The notes under the pieces: model-generated
What the model was told of the DNA's origin: nothing
The model's database searches: none
What the model saw: the letters and a program-made list of their open reading frames with translations, nothing else
Made by a program: the position numbers and the translations under genes
Shown here: positions 1-12,628 of the stretch, piece after piece
How the letters are laid out: the number at the start of each line of letters is the position of its first letter
Position numbering within the stretch: the stretch's first letter is position 1
Source: Halictus rubicundus
Taxonomy: Eukaryota > Arthropoda > Insecta > Hymenoptera > Halictidae
Direction: 5' to 3'
Length of the DNA: 64,000 nt
Assembly (NCBI RefSeq): GCF_050948215.1
Contig: NW_027488642.1
Span: 496,001 to 560,000, forward strand

Positions 1-2526
1 CTCTATCCAATCTTATCATCTATCCTATCCTATCCTCAATCCTATCCTATCCTCTATCCTATCTTATCCTCTATCCTATCCTATCCTCTATCCTATCCTA
101 TCCTCTATCCTATCCTATCCTCTATCCTATCCTATCCTCTATCCAATCCAATCCCCTATCCTATCCTCTGTTCGATCCTATCCTCTATTATATCCTATCC
201 TCTATCCTATACTATCCTCTATCCTATCCTATCCTCTATGCTATCCTATCCTCTATCCTATCCTCTATCCTATCCTATCCTCTATCCTATCCTATCTTAT
301 ATCCTATCCTATCCTCTATCCTATCCTATCCTCTGTCCTATCCTATCCTCTATCCTATCCTATCCTCTATCCTATCCTATCCTCTAACCTATCCTATCCT
401 CTATCCTATCCTATCCTCTATCCTTTCCTCTATCTTATCGTATCCTCTATCCTATCCTATCCTCTATCCTATCCTATCCTCTATCCTATCCTATCCTCTA
501 TCCTATCCTATCCTATATCTTATCCTATCCTCTATCCTATCCTCTATCCTATCCTATCCTCTATCCTATCCTATCCTCTATCCTATCCTATCCTCTATCC
601 TATCCTATCCTCTATCCTATCCTATCCTCTATCCTATCCTATCCTCTATCCTATCCTATCCTCTATCCTATCCTATCCTCTATCCTATCCTATCCTCTAT
701 CCTATCCTATCCTCTATCCTATCCTATCCTCTATCCTATCCTATCCTCTATCCTATCCTATCCTCTATCCTATTCTATCCTCTATCCTATCCTATCCTCT
801 ATCCTATCCTATCCTCCATCCTTTCCACTATCCTATCGTATCCTCCATCCTATCCTATCCACTATCCTATCCTATCCTGTATCCTATCCTATCCTCTATC
901 CTATCCTATTCTCTATCCTATCCTATCCTCTATCCTATCCTATCCTCTATCCTATCCTATCCTATCCTATCCTCTATCCTATCCTATCCTCTATCCTATC
1001 ATATCCTCTATCCTATCCTATCCTCTATCCTATCCTATCCCCTATCCTATCCTATCCTCTATCCTATCCTATCCTCTATCTTATCCTATCCTCTACCCTA
1101 TCCAATCACCTATCCTATCCTCTATCCTATCCTATCCTCTATCCTATCCTATCCTCTATCCTATCCTATCCTCTATCTTATCCTATCCTCTACCCTATCC
1201 AATCACCTATCCTATCCTCTATCCGATCCTATCCTCTATCCTATCCTATCCTCTATCCTATCCTATCCTCTATCCTATCCTATTCTCTATCCAATCCCCT
1301 ATCCTATCCTGTATCCTATCCTATCCTCTATCCTATCCTATCCTCTATCCTACCCTATCCTCTATCCTATCCTATCCTCTATCCTATCCTATCCTCTATC
1401 CTATCCTCTGTTCGATCCTATCCTCTATTATATCCTATCCTCTATCCTTTCCTCTATCTTATCGTATCCTCTATCCTATCCTATCCTCTATCCTATCCTA
1501 TCCTCTATCCTATCCTATCCTCTATCCTATCCTATCCTATATCTTATCCTATCCTCTATCCTATCCTCTATCCTATCCTATCCTCTATCCTATCCTATCC
1601 TCTATCCTATCCTATCCTCTATCCTATCCTATCCTCTATCCTATCCTATCCTCTATCCTATCCTATCCTCTATCCTATCCTATCCTCTATCCTATCCTAT
1701 CCTCTATCCTATCCTATCCTCTATCCTATCCTATCCTCTATCCTATCCTATCCTCTATCCTATCCTATCCTCTATCCTATCCTATCCTCTATCCTATCCT
1801 ATCCTCTATCCTATCCTATCCTCTATCCTATCCTATCCTCTATCCTCTCCTATCCTCTATCCTTTCCACTATCCTATCGTATCCTCCATCCTATCCTATC
1901 CTCTATCCTATCCTATCCGGTATCCTATCCTATCCTCTATCCTATCCTATTCTCTATCCTATCCTATCCTCTATCCTATCCTATCCTCTATCCTATCCTA
2001 TCCTATCCTCTATCCTATCCTATCTTCTATCCTATCATATCCTCTATCCTATCCTATCCTCTATCCTATCCTGTCCGCTATCCTATCCGCTATCCTATCC
2101 TATCCTCAATGAAATCCTGTATTCTATCCAATCCTCTATCCTATCCTATCCTCTATCCTATCCTGTCCGCTATCCTATCCGCTATCCTATCCGCTATCCT
2201 ATCCTATCCTCTATCCTATAATATCCCCTATCCTATCCTATCCTCTATCCTATCCTATCCTCTATCTTATCCTATGCTCTATCCTATCCTATTCTCTATC
2301 CAATCCCCTATCCGATGCTCTATCCTATCTTATCATCTATCCTATCCTATCCTTTATCCTATTCTATACTCTATCCTATCCTATCCGCTATCCTATCCTA
2401 TCCTCTATCCTATCCTATCCTCTATCCTTTCCACTATCCTATCGTATCCTCCATCCTATCCTATCCTCTATCCTATCCTATCCGGTATCCTATCCTATCC
2501 TCTATCCTATCCTATTCTCTATCCTA
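1..2526. repeat. 17-bp (TATCC)3TC satellite array, left segment
   Basis: Tandem TATCCTATCCTATCCTC units with scattered 12-bp and 22-bp units. Regular runs lie near 570-770 and 1572-1842. Landmark words include CTCTGTTCGATCC (near 168 and 1406), CCATCCTTTCCACTATCC (near 832) and, at 2109, ATGAAATCCTGTATTC. Positions 1 onward match the block starting at about 4456 (offset 4455), so the window opens inside a higher-order block. No gene is seen. The right edge is the retrotransposon poly-T at 2527. Confidence 0.97.
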
Positions 2527-2527
2527 T
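2510..2527. repeat. Left target-site duplication of retrotransposon copy 1
   Basis: TCCTATTCTCTATCCTAT directly precedes the poly-T tract and is repeated exactly at 3461-3478 beyond the other end of the insert. An extra A on the left of both copies (2509 and 3460) makes 19 bp possible. The TATTCTC variant inside it makes the match more specific than a chance repeat-unit match. The last T overlaps the tail. Confidence 0.85.
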
Positions 2528-2544
2528 TTTTTTTTTTTTTTTTT

Positions 2545-2959
2545 CCGAGGAGGTAATCTCGTTACGGATACCCGAACCCCCCCCCCCCGGGGGGGGGGGG
2601 TGGTCCGGGTTATGTGGGACTCCTCGGCTGGTTGGTGCAACGCCGAGTATACCCACTAACTCCTCCCCGTCCGTCCCTAGACTCCTGGGGGCACCCGTGC
2701 TCTGCGCGCGCATGTCAATCCGGTGTGCCCCCGCCTTAGCATACCACCCAGGGGGGGACGCGGCCCCCTCCCGTACCTACTCTATCCGAAGGCACCACGC
2801 AACGGACGACGTGGCGCCTTCCCCCCTGTTAGGCCGCCCGATGAGCATCCGAGCCCCCGCTCGAGATGCCCGGCGGCCTCCGGGGACGCCGTTGGTGACC
2901 GAGTGTAAGGGGATATCCGATCCCCCGCCTCGAGATCATCAAGGGCGTCCCCGCTCGCG
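2545..2959 (-). other. 3' UTR of retrotransposon copy 1
   Basis: GC-rich non-coding stretch between the pol stop codon and the poly(A) tail. It holds a C12G12 perfect inverted repeat at 2577-2600. Short open frames on both strands here show no recognisable domain and are attributed to high GC content. Confidence 0.7.
2577..2600. repeat. C12G12 palindromic homopolymer pair
   Basis: Twelve C followed immediately by twelve G, about 30 nt inside the 3' end of the element. The corresponding site in copy 2 is C7G10 (41694-41710). Together with the tail length, this tract accounts for the whole 8-bp length difference between the two copies. Confidence 0.85.
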
Positions 2960-3460
2960 TCAGAGGCGTCGCAACGGGGGTACGCCCCCGGGGCGTACCC
3001 TGCGCCGTCTCCCCCCCCTTCGGCCGGGATCGTGATTACGCTCCCGATCCCGTTCCGCAGCCTCCTTCCGCAGCATAACCCGCTCGCAGAAGGAAGCGAA
3101 CCCCCTCCACGCCTCCTCGCCACCGGCTGCCGCAGCGACGACAGCCGGGAGCGAGAGGTCGTGGCCCACCGCGCGCCGCAGGGCACGGCGCTCTCCCCCC
3201 CATGCCGGACACTCCTCCAGAGTGTGTTGCGCCGTGTCCCGCGGCTCACCGCAGTGGTGACACGCCTCCTCGGTCTCCCTCCCGATGCGACACAGGTAGT
3301 CGCCGAAGCACCCGTGCCCGCTCATCACCTGCGTCACACGGTAGGAGACCCTATGCCCCATCCATCCCCTGTTCCATTGATCGAACACCGGGAGGATGGC
3401 CCGAACGGCCCGCCTCTCGCCCTCCCTCGTCCCGGGAAGGCTATCGCGCCACTCCCGGGA
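2960..3460 (-). pseudogene. Reverse transcriptase/pol C-terminal fragment (non-LTR retrotransposon), copy 1
   Basis: This is the C-terminal 166 residues of a LINE-type pol protein, open from the 5' truncation point at 3460 to TGA at 2960-2962, with no internal stop or frameshift. There is no native start: the first in-frame GTG (3386-3388) is an ordinary internal Val. Residues 1-33 include WRDSLPG and VFDQWNRGW. Residues 46-56 read MSGHGCFGDYL, a segment typical just before the zinc knuckle in R1/Jockey-group proteins. Residues 67-84 form a C-X2-C-X8-H-X4-C knuckle (C67, C70, H79, C84; DNA 3209-3262), thought to bind nucleic acid during target-primed reverse transcription. The last 25 or so residues are Arg/Gly-rich. 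The catalytic palm and endonuclease are absent, so it cannot act alone. Family assignment is from motif recognition and was not searched. Confidence 0.85.
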
Positions 3461-3478
3461 TCCTATTCTCTATCCTAT
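3461..3478. repeat. Right target-site duplication of retrotransposon copy 1
   Basis: Exact repeat of 2510-2527, immediately outside the truncated 5' end of the element. Satellite resumes without interruption. From the start of this TSD to the downstream ATCGTATCC variant is 79 bp, the same distance as in the empty block at 9006, so the target lost no bases. Confidence 0.85.
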
Positions 3479-6320
3479 CCTATCCTCTATCCTATCCTAT
3501 CCTCTATCCTATCCTATCCTCTATCCTATCATATCCTCTATCGTATCCTATCCTTTATCCTATTCTATACTCTATCCTATCCTATCCGCTATCCTATCCT
3601 ATCCTCTATCCTATCCTATCCTCTATCCAACGAATCCCCTATCCTATCCTCTATCGGATCCTATCCTCTATTATATCCTATCCTCTATCCTATCCTATCC
3701 TCTAACTTATCCTATCCTCTATCCTACCCAATCACATATCCTGTCCTCTATCCGATCCTATCCTCTATCCTATCCTATCCTCTATCCTATCCAATCCCCT
3801 GTCCTATCCTCTACCCCATCCTGCCCTCTATCCTATCGAATCCTCTATCCTAACCTATCGTGTATCCTATAATATCCTCTATCCTATCGAATCCTCTATC
3901 CTATCCTCTATCCTATCCTCTATCCTATCCTATCCTCTATCTTATACTATCCTCTATCCTATCCTATTCTCTATCCTATTCTATACTCTATCCTATCCTA
4001 TCCTCTATCCTATCCTATCCTCTATCCTATCCTATCCTCTCTCCTATCCTATCTTCTATCCTATCCTATCCTCTATCCTATCCTATCCTCTATCCTATCC
4101 TATCCACTATCCTATCATATCCTCTATCCTTTCATCTATCCTATCGTATCCTCTATCCTATCCTATCCTCTATCCTATCGAATCCTCTATCCTATCGAAT
4201 CCTCTATCCTATCCTCTATCCTATCCTCTATCCTATCCTATCCTCAATGAAATCCTGTATTCTATCCAATCCTAAATCCTATCCTATCCTCTATCCTATC
4301 CTGTCCGCTATCCTATCCGCTATCCTATCCGCTATCCTATCCTATCCTCTATCCTATAATATCCCCTATCCTATCCTATCCTCTATCCTATCCTATCCTC
4401 TATCTTATCCTATGCTCTATCCTATCCTATTCTCTATCCAATCCCCTATCCGATGCTCTATCCAATCTTATCATCTATCCTATCCTATCCTCAATCCTAT
4501 CCTATCCTCTATCCTATCTTATCCTCTATCCTATCCTATCCTCTATCCTATCCTATCCTCTATCCTATCCTATCCTCTATCCTATCCTATCCTCTATCCA
4601 ATCCAATCCCCTATCCTATCCTCTGTTCGATCCTATCCTCTATTATATCCTATCCTCTATCCTATACTATCCTCTATCCTATCCTATCCTCTATGCTATC
4701 CTATCCTCTATCCTATCCTCTATCCTATCCTATCCTCTATCCTATCCTATCTTATATCCTATCCTATCCTCTATCCTATCCTATCCTCTGTCCTATCCTA
4801 TCCTCTATCCTATCCTATCCTCTATCCTATCCTATCCTCTAACCTATCCTATCCTCTATCCTATCCTATCCTCTATCCTTTCCTCTATCTTATCGTATCC
4901 TCTATCCTATCCTATCCTCTATCCTATCCTATCCTCTATCCTATCCTATCCTCTATCCTATCCTATCCTATATCTTATCCTATCCTCTATCCTATCCTCT
5001 ATCCTATCCTATCCTCTATCCTATCCTATCCTCTATCCTATCCTATCCTCTATCCTATCCTATCCTCTATCCTATCCTATCCTCTATCCTATCCTATCCT
5101 CTATCCTATCCTATCCTCTATCCTATCCTATCCTCTATCCTATCCTATCCTCTATCCTATCCTATCCTCTATCCTATCCTATCCTCTATCCTATCCTATC
5201 CTCTATCCTATTCTATCCTCTATCCTATCCTATCCTCTATCCTATCCTATCCTCCATCCTTTCCACTATCCTATCGTATCCTCCATCCTATCCTATCCTC
5301 TATCCTATCCTATCCTGTATCCTATCCTATCCTCTATCCTATCCTATTCTCTATCCTATCCTATCCTCTATCCTATCCTATCCTCTATCCTATCCTATCC
5401 TATCCTATCCTCTATCCTATCCTATCCTCTATCCTATCATATCCTCTATCCTATCCTATCCTCTATCCTATCCTATCCCCTATCCTATCCTATCCTCTAT
5501 CCTATCCTATCCTCTATCTTATCCTATCCTCTACCCTATCCAATCACCTATCCTATCCTCTATCCTATCCTATCCTCTATCCTATCCTATCCTCTATCCT
5601 ATCCTATCCTCTATCTTATCCTATCCTCTACCCTATCCAATCACCTATCCTATCCTCTATCCGATCCTATCCTCTATCCTATCCTATCCTCTATCCTATC
5701 CTATCCTCTATCCTATCCTATTCTCTATCCAATCCCCTATCCTATCCTCTATCCTATCCTATCCTCTATCCTATCCTATCCTCTATCCTACCCTATCCTC
5801 TATCCTATCCTATCCTATCCTCTATCCTATCCTATCCTCTATCCTATCCTCTGTTCGATCCTATCCTCTATTATATCCTATCCTCTATCCTTTCCTCTAT
5901 CTTATCGTATCCTCTATCCTATCCTATCCTCTATCCTATCCTATCCTCTATCCTATCCTATCCTCTATCCTATCCTATCCTATATCTTATCCTATCCTCT
6001 ATCCTATCCTCTATCCTATCCTATCCTCTATCCTATCCTATCCTCTATCCTATCCTATCCTCTATCCTATCCTATCCTCTATCCTATCCTATCCTCTATC
6101 CTATCCTATCCTCTATCCTATCCTATCCTCTATCCTATCCTATCCTCTATCCTATCCTATCCTCTATCCTATCCTATCCTCTATCCTATCCTATCCTCTA
6201 TCCTATCCTATCCTCTATCCTATCCTATCCTCTATCCTATCCTATCCTCTATCCTATCCTATCCTCTATCCTATCCTATCCTCTATCCTATCCTATCCTC
6301 TATCCTATCCTATCCTCTAT
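3461..6320. repeat. Satellite block, right flank of copy 1; duplicated at 42571-45430
   Basis: Colinear with 42571-45430 at an offset of 39,110 bp. The offset becomes 39,127 after one 17-bp unit difference (between about 4,850 and 5,250) and 39,122 after a 5-bp difference near 5,820. I noted point differences near 3735, 4414, 4519 and 5985. Contains CGTGTATCCTATAATATCC at 3860 and ATGAAATCCTGTATTC at 4247. The match stops in a uniform 17-bp run near 6,000-6,330. No credible gene. Confidence 0.85.
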
Positions 6321-7240
6321 CCTATCCAATCCTCTATCCTATCATATCCTCTATCCTATCCTATCCTCTATCCTATCCTATCCCCTATCCTATCCTATCC
6401 TCTATCCTATCCTATCCTCTATCTTATCCTATCCTCTACCCTATCCAATCACCTATCCTATCCTCTATCCTATCCTATCCTCTATCCTATCCTATCCTCT
6501 ATCCTATCCTATCCTCTATCTTATCCTATCCTCTACCCTATCCAATCACCTATCCTATCCTCTATCCGATCCTATCCTCTATCCTATCCTATCCTCTATC
6601 CTATCCTATCCTCTATCCTATCCTATTCTCTATCCAATCCCCTATCCTATCCTCTATCCTATCCTATCCTCTATCCTATCCTATCCTCTATCCTACCCTA
6701 TCCTCTATCCTATCCTATCCTCTAACCTATCCTATCCTCTATCCAATCCTCTGTTCGATCCTATCCTCTATTATATCCTATCCTCTATCCTTTCCTCTAT
6801 CTTATCGTATCCTCTATCCTATCCTATCCTCTATCCTATCCTATCCTCTATCCTATCCTATCCTCTATCCTATCCTATCCTATATCTTATCCTATCCTCT
6901 ATCCTATCCTCTATCCTATCCTATCCTCTATCCTATCCTATCCTCTATCCTATCCTATCCTCTATCCTATCCTATCCTCTATCCTATCCTATCCTCTATC
7001 CTATCCTATCCTCTATCCTATCCTATCCTCTATCCTATCCTATCCTCTATCCTATCCTATCCTCTATCCTATCCTATCCTCTATCCTATCCTATCCTCTA
7101 TCCTATCCTATCCTCTATCCTATCCTATCCTCTATCCTATCCTATCCTCTATCCTATCCTATCCTCTATCCTATCCTATCCTCTATCCTATCCTATCCTC
7201 TATCCTATCCTATCCTCTATCCTATCCTATCCTCTATCCT
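5436..7240. repeat. Tandem pair of ~905-bp satellite blocks
   Basis: The interval starting with ATCATATCC at 5436 repeats at 6341 (offset 905, then 900 after a 5-bp difference). The shared order is ATCATATCC, TATCCCCTATCC, two CTACCCTATCCAATCACC words, TTCTCTATCCAATCCCC, CTCTGTTCGATCC (5849 and 6749) and TATATCTTATCC (5981 and 6881). A related, longer version starts near 7434. Confidence 0.75.
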
Positions 7241-9005
7241 ATCCTATCCTCCATCCTTTCCACTATCCTATCGTATCCTCCATCCTATCCTATCCTCTAT
7301 CCTATCCTATCCTGTATCCTATCCTATCCTCTATCCTATCCTATTCTCTATCCTATCCTATCCTCTATCCTATCCTATCCTCTATCCTATCCTATCCTAT
7401 CCTATCCTCTATCCTATCCTATCCTCTATCCTATCATATCCTCTATCCTATCCTATCCTCTATCCTATCCTATCCCCTATCCTATCCTATCCTCTATCCT
7501 ATCCTATCCTCTATCTTATCCTATCCTCTACCCTATCCAATCACCTATCCTATCCTCTATCCTATCCTATCCTCTATCCTATCCTATCCTCTATCCTATC
7601 CTATCCTCTATCTTATCCTATCCTCTACCCTATCCAATCACCTATCCTATCCTCTATCCGATCCTATCCTCTATCCTATCCTATCCTCTATCCTATCCTA
7701 TCCTCTATCCTATCCTATCCTCTATCCTATCCTATCCTCTATCCTATCCTATCCTCTATCCTATCCTATCCTCTATCCTATCCTATCCTCTATCCTATCC
7801 TATCCTCTATCCTATCCTATCCTCTATCCTATCCTATCCTCTATCCTATCCTATCCTCTATCTTATCCTATCCTCTACCCTATCCAATCACCTATCCTAT
7901 CCTCCATCCTATCCTATCCTCTATCCTATCCTATCCTCTATCCTATCCTATCCTCTATCCTATCCTATCCTCTATCCTATCCTATCCTATATCTTATCCT
8001 ATCCTCTATCCTATCCTCTATCCTATCCTATCCTCTATCCTATCCTATCCTCTATCCTATCCTATCCTCTATCCTATCCTATCCTCTATCCTATCCTATC
8101 CTCTATCCTATCCTATCCTCTATCCTATCCTATCCTCTATCCTATCCTCTGTTCGATCCTATCCTCTATTATATCCTATCCTCTATCCTATCCTATCCTC
8201 TATCCTATCATATCCTCTATCCTATCCTATCCTCTATCCTATCCTATCCTCTATCCTATCCTATCCTCTATCCTATCCTATCCTCTATCCTATCCTATCC
8301 TCTATCCTATCCTATCCTCTATCCTATCCTATCCTCTATCCTCTCCTATCCTCTATCCTTTCCACTATCCTATCGTATCCTCCATCCTATCCTATCCTCT
8401 ATCCTATCCTATCCGGTATCCTATCCTATCCTCTATCCTATCCTATTCTCTATCCTATCCTATCCTCTATCCTATCCTATCCTCTATCCTATCCTATCCT
8501 ATCCTCTATCCTATCCTATCTTCTATCCTATCATATCCTCTATCCTATCCTATCCTCTATCCTATCCTGTCCGCTATCCTATCCGCTATCCTATCCTATC
8601 CTCAATGAAATCCTGTATTCTATCCAATCCTCTATCCTATCCTATCCTCTATCCTATCCTGTCCGCTATCCTATCCGCTATCCTATCCGCTATCCTATCC
8701 TATCCTCTATCCTATAATATCCCCTATCCTATCCTATCCTCTATCCTATCCTATCCTCTATCTTATCCTATGCTCTATCCTATCCTATTCTCTATCCAAT
8801 CCCCTATCCGATGCTCTATCCTATCTTATCATCTATCCTATCCTATCCTTTATCCTATTCTATACTCTATCCTATCCTATCCGCTATCCTATCCTATCCT
8901 CTATCCTATCCTATCCTCTATCCTTTCCACTATCCTATCGTATCCTCCATCCTATCCTATCCTCTATCCTATCCTATCCGGTATCCTATCCTATCCTCTA
9001 TCCTA

Positions 9006-9023
9006 TCCTATTCTCTATCCTAT
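9006..9023. other. Paralogous empty insertion site of the retrotransposon
   Basis: A single copy of TCCTATTCTCTATCCTAT sits 401 bp after the ATGAAATCC landmark at 8605, the same distance as the insertion point in copy 1 (2109 to 2510), with satellite continuing on both sides. Equivalent empty sites are at 14690, 17040, 48795, 52680 and 58954. Confidence 0.8.
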
Positions 9024-12000
9024 CCTATCCTCTATCCTATTCTATACTCTATCCTATCCTATCCTCTATCCTATCCTATCCTCTATCGTATCCTATCCTT
9101 TATCCTATTCTATACTCTATCCTATCCTATCCGCTATCCTATCCTATCCTCTATCCTATCCTATCCTCTATCCAACGAATCCCCTATCCTATCCTCTATC
9201 GGATCCTATCCTCTATTATATCCTATCCTCTATCCTATCCTATCCTCTAACTTATCCTATCCTCTATCCTACCCAATCACCTATCCTGTCCTCTATCCGA
9301 TCCTATCCTCTATCCTATCCTATCCTCTTTCCTATCCAATCCCCTGTCCTATCCTCTACCCTATCCTGCCCTCTATCCTATCGAATCCTCTATCCTAACC
9401 TATCGTGTATCCTATAATATCCTCTATCCTATCGAATCCTCTATCCTATCCTCTATCCTATCCTCTATCCTATCCTATCCTCTATCTTATCCTATCCTCT
9501 ATCCTATCCTATTCTCTATCCTATTCTATACTCTATCCTATCCTATCCTCTATCCTATCCTATCCTCTATCCTATCCTATCCTCTCTCCTATCCTATCTT
9601 CTATCCTATCCTATCCTCTATCCTATCCTATCCTCTATCCTATCCTATCCTCTATCCTATCATATCCTCTATCCTTTCATCTATCCTATCGTATCCTCTA
9701 TCCTATCCTATCCTCTATCCTATCGAATCCTCTATCCTATCGAATCCTCTATCCTATCCTCTATCCTATCCTCTATCCTATCCTATCCTCAATGAAATCC
9801 TGTATTCTATCCAATCCTAAATCCTATCCTATCCTCTATCCTATCATGTCGACTATCCTATCCGCTATCCTATCCGCTATCCTATCCTATCCTCTATCCT
9901 ATAATATCCCCTATCCTATCCTATCCTCTATCCTATCCTATCCTCTATCTTATCCTATGCTCTATCCTATCCTATTCTCTATCCAATCCCCTATCCGATG
10001 CTCTATCCAATCTTATCATCTATCCTATCCTATCCTCAATCCTATCCTATCCTCTATCCTATCGTATCCTCTATCCTATCCTATCCTCTATCCTATCCTA
10101 TCCTCTATCCTATCCTATCCTCTATCCTATCCTATCCTCTATCCTATCCTATCCTCTATCCAATCCAATCCCCTATCCTATCCTCTGTTCGATCCTATCC
10201 TCTATTATATCCTATCCTCTATCCTATACTATCCTCTATCCTATCCTATCCTCTATGCTATCCTATCCTCTATCCTATCCTCTATCCTATCCTATTCTCT
10301 ATCCTATCCTATCCTCTATCCTATCCTATCCTCTATCCTATCCTATCCTATCCTATCCTCTATCCTATCCTATCCTCTATCCTATCATATCCTCTATCCT
10401 ATCCTATCCTCTATCCTATCCTATCCCCTATCCTATCCTATCCTCTATCCTATCCTATCCTCTATCTTATCCTATCCTCTACCCTATCCAATCACCTATC
10501 CTATCCTCTATCCTATCCTATCCTCTATCCTATCCTATCCTCTATCCTATCCTATCCTCTATCTTATCCTATCCTCTACCCTATCCAATCACCTATCCTA
10601 TCATCTATCCGATCCTATCCTCTATCCTATCCTATCCTCTATCCTATCCTATTCTCTATCCTATCCTATCCTCTATCCTATCCTATCCTCCATCCTTTCC
10701 ACTATCCTATCGTATCCTCCATCCTATCCTATCCTCTATCCTATCCTATCCTGTATCCTATCCTATCCTCTATCCTATCCTATTCTCTATCCTATCCTAT
10801 CCTCTATCCTATCCTATCCTCTATCCTATCCTATCCTATCCTATCCTCTATCCTATCCTATCCTCTATCCTATCCTATCCTCTATCCTATCCTATCCTCT
10901 ATCCTATCCTATCCTCTATCCTATCCTATCCTCTATCCTATCCTATCCTCTATCCTATCCTATCCTCTATCCTATCCTATCCTCTATCCTATCCTATCCT
11001 CTATCCTATCCTATCCTCTATCCTATCCTATCCTCCATCCTTTCCACTATCCTATCGTATCCTCCATCCTATCCTATCCTCTATCCTATCATATCCTGTA
11101 TCCTATCCTATCCTCTATCCTATCCTATTCTCTATCCTATCCTATCCTCTATCCTATCCTATCCTCTATCCTATCCTATCCTCTATCCTATCGAATCCTC
11201 TATCCTATCGAATCCTCTATCCTATCCTCTATCCTATCCTCTATCCTATCCTATCCTCAATGAAATCCTGTATTCTATCCAATCCTCTATCCTATCCTAT
11301 CCCCTATCCTATCCTGTCCGCTATCCTATCCGCTATCCTATCCTATCCTCTATCCTATAATATCCCCTATCCTATCCTATCCTCTATCCTATCCTATCCT
11401 CTATCTTATCCTATGCTCTATCCTATCCTATTCTCTATCCAATCCCCTATCCGATGCTCTATCCAATCTTATCATCTATCCTATCCTATCCTCAATCCTA
11501 TCCTATCCTCTATCCTATCCTATCCTCTATCCTATTCTATACTCTATCCTATCCTATCCTCTATCCTATCCTATCCTCTATCCTATCATATCCTCTCTCC
11601 TATCCTATCTTCTATCCTATCCTATCCTCTATCCTATCCTATCCTCTATCCTATCCTATCCTCTATCCTATCATATCCTCTATCCTTTCATCTATCCTAT
11701 CGTATCCTCTATCCTATCCTATCCTTTATCCTATCCTATCCTCTATCCTATCCTATCCTCTATCCTATCCTATCCTCTATCCAATCCAATCCCCTATCCT
11801 ATCCTCTGTTCGATCCTATCCTCTATTATATCCTATCCTCTATCCTATACTATCCTCTATCCTATCCTATCCTCTATGCTATCCTATCCTCTATCCTATC
11901 CTCTATCCTATCCTATCCTCTATTCTATCCTATCCTCTATCCTATTCTATCCTCTATCCTATCCTATCCTCTGTCCTATCCTATCCTCTATCCTATCCTA

Positions 12001-12628
12001 TCCTCTATCCTATCCTATCCTCTAACCTATCCTATCCTCTATCCTATCCTATCCTCTATCCTTTCCTCTATCTTATCGTATCCGCTATCCTATCCTATCC
12101 TCTATCCTATCCTATCCTCTATCCTATCCTATCCTCTATCCTATCGAATCCTCTATCCTAACCTATCGTGTATCCTATAATATCCTCTATCCTATCGAAT
12201 CCTCTAACCTATCCTCTATCCTATACTCTATCCTATCCTATCCTCTATCCTATTCTATACTCTATCCTATCCTATCCTCTGTCCTATCCTATCCTCTATC
12301 CTATCCTATCCTCAATCCTATCCTATCATCTATCCTATCCTATCCTCTATCCTATCCTATCATTTATCCTATTCTATACTCTATCCTATCCTATCCGCTA
12401 TCCTATCCTATCCTCTATCCTATCCTATCCTATCCTATCCTCTATCCTATCCTATCCTATCCTATCCTCTATCCTATCCTATCCTCTATCCTATCCTATC
12501 CTCTATCCTATCGAATCCTCTATCCTAACCTATCGTGTATCCTATAATATCCTCTATCCTATCGAATCCTCTAACCTATCCTCTATCCTATACTCTATCC
12601 TATCCTATCCTCTATCCTATTCTATACT

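Larger units (their letters stand above)
2527..3460 (-). mobile_element. 5'-truncated non-LTR retrotransposon, copy 1 (R1/Jockey-like)
   Basis: A 934-bp GC-rich island inside the satellite with sharp edges. Read on the minus strand it runs from a truncated 5' end at 3460, through 166 codons of the pol C-terminus (stop at 2960-2962), a GC-rich 3' UTR of about 415 nt (2545-2959) and an 18-nt poly(A) tail (T run 2527-2544). I see no AATAAA signal in the UTR. The TSD, poly(A) tail and 5' truncation are the hallmarks of target-primed reverse transcription. No reverse-transcriptase catalytic core or endonuclease domain remains, so the copy is dead on arrival. The clade is inferred from the C-terminal zinc-knuckle region only. 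Confidence 0.9.

Noticed and set aside
2545..2959. rRNA or structural RNA gene in the GC-rich island
   Set aside because: I recognise no rRNA or tRNA sequence or fold; the position between a pol stop and a poly(A) tail fits a 3' UTR.
2782..3249. Minus-strand 155-codon frame overlapping the pol fragment (and its equivalent at 41892-42296)
   Set aside because: It is a shadow in another frame of the GC-rich element; the pol frame carries the zinc knuckle and conserved motifs.
3032..3460. + strand frames through the element that run into the satellite (e.g. 3032-3853, 3202-3705)
   Set aside because: They are antisense to the pol frame, have biased composition and no recognisable domain, and their continuation is satellite translation.
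3860..8608. 1,582-codon + strand open frame (and similar ones, e.g. 42970-49206, 12168-15101, 34202-36883)
   Set aside because: The frame is pure 17-residue satellite translation with no domain, starts at an arbitrary GTG/ATG variant, and overlapping frames give the same peptide. It is explained by a stop-free repeat unit.
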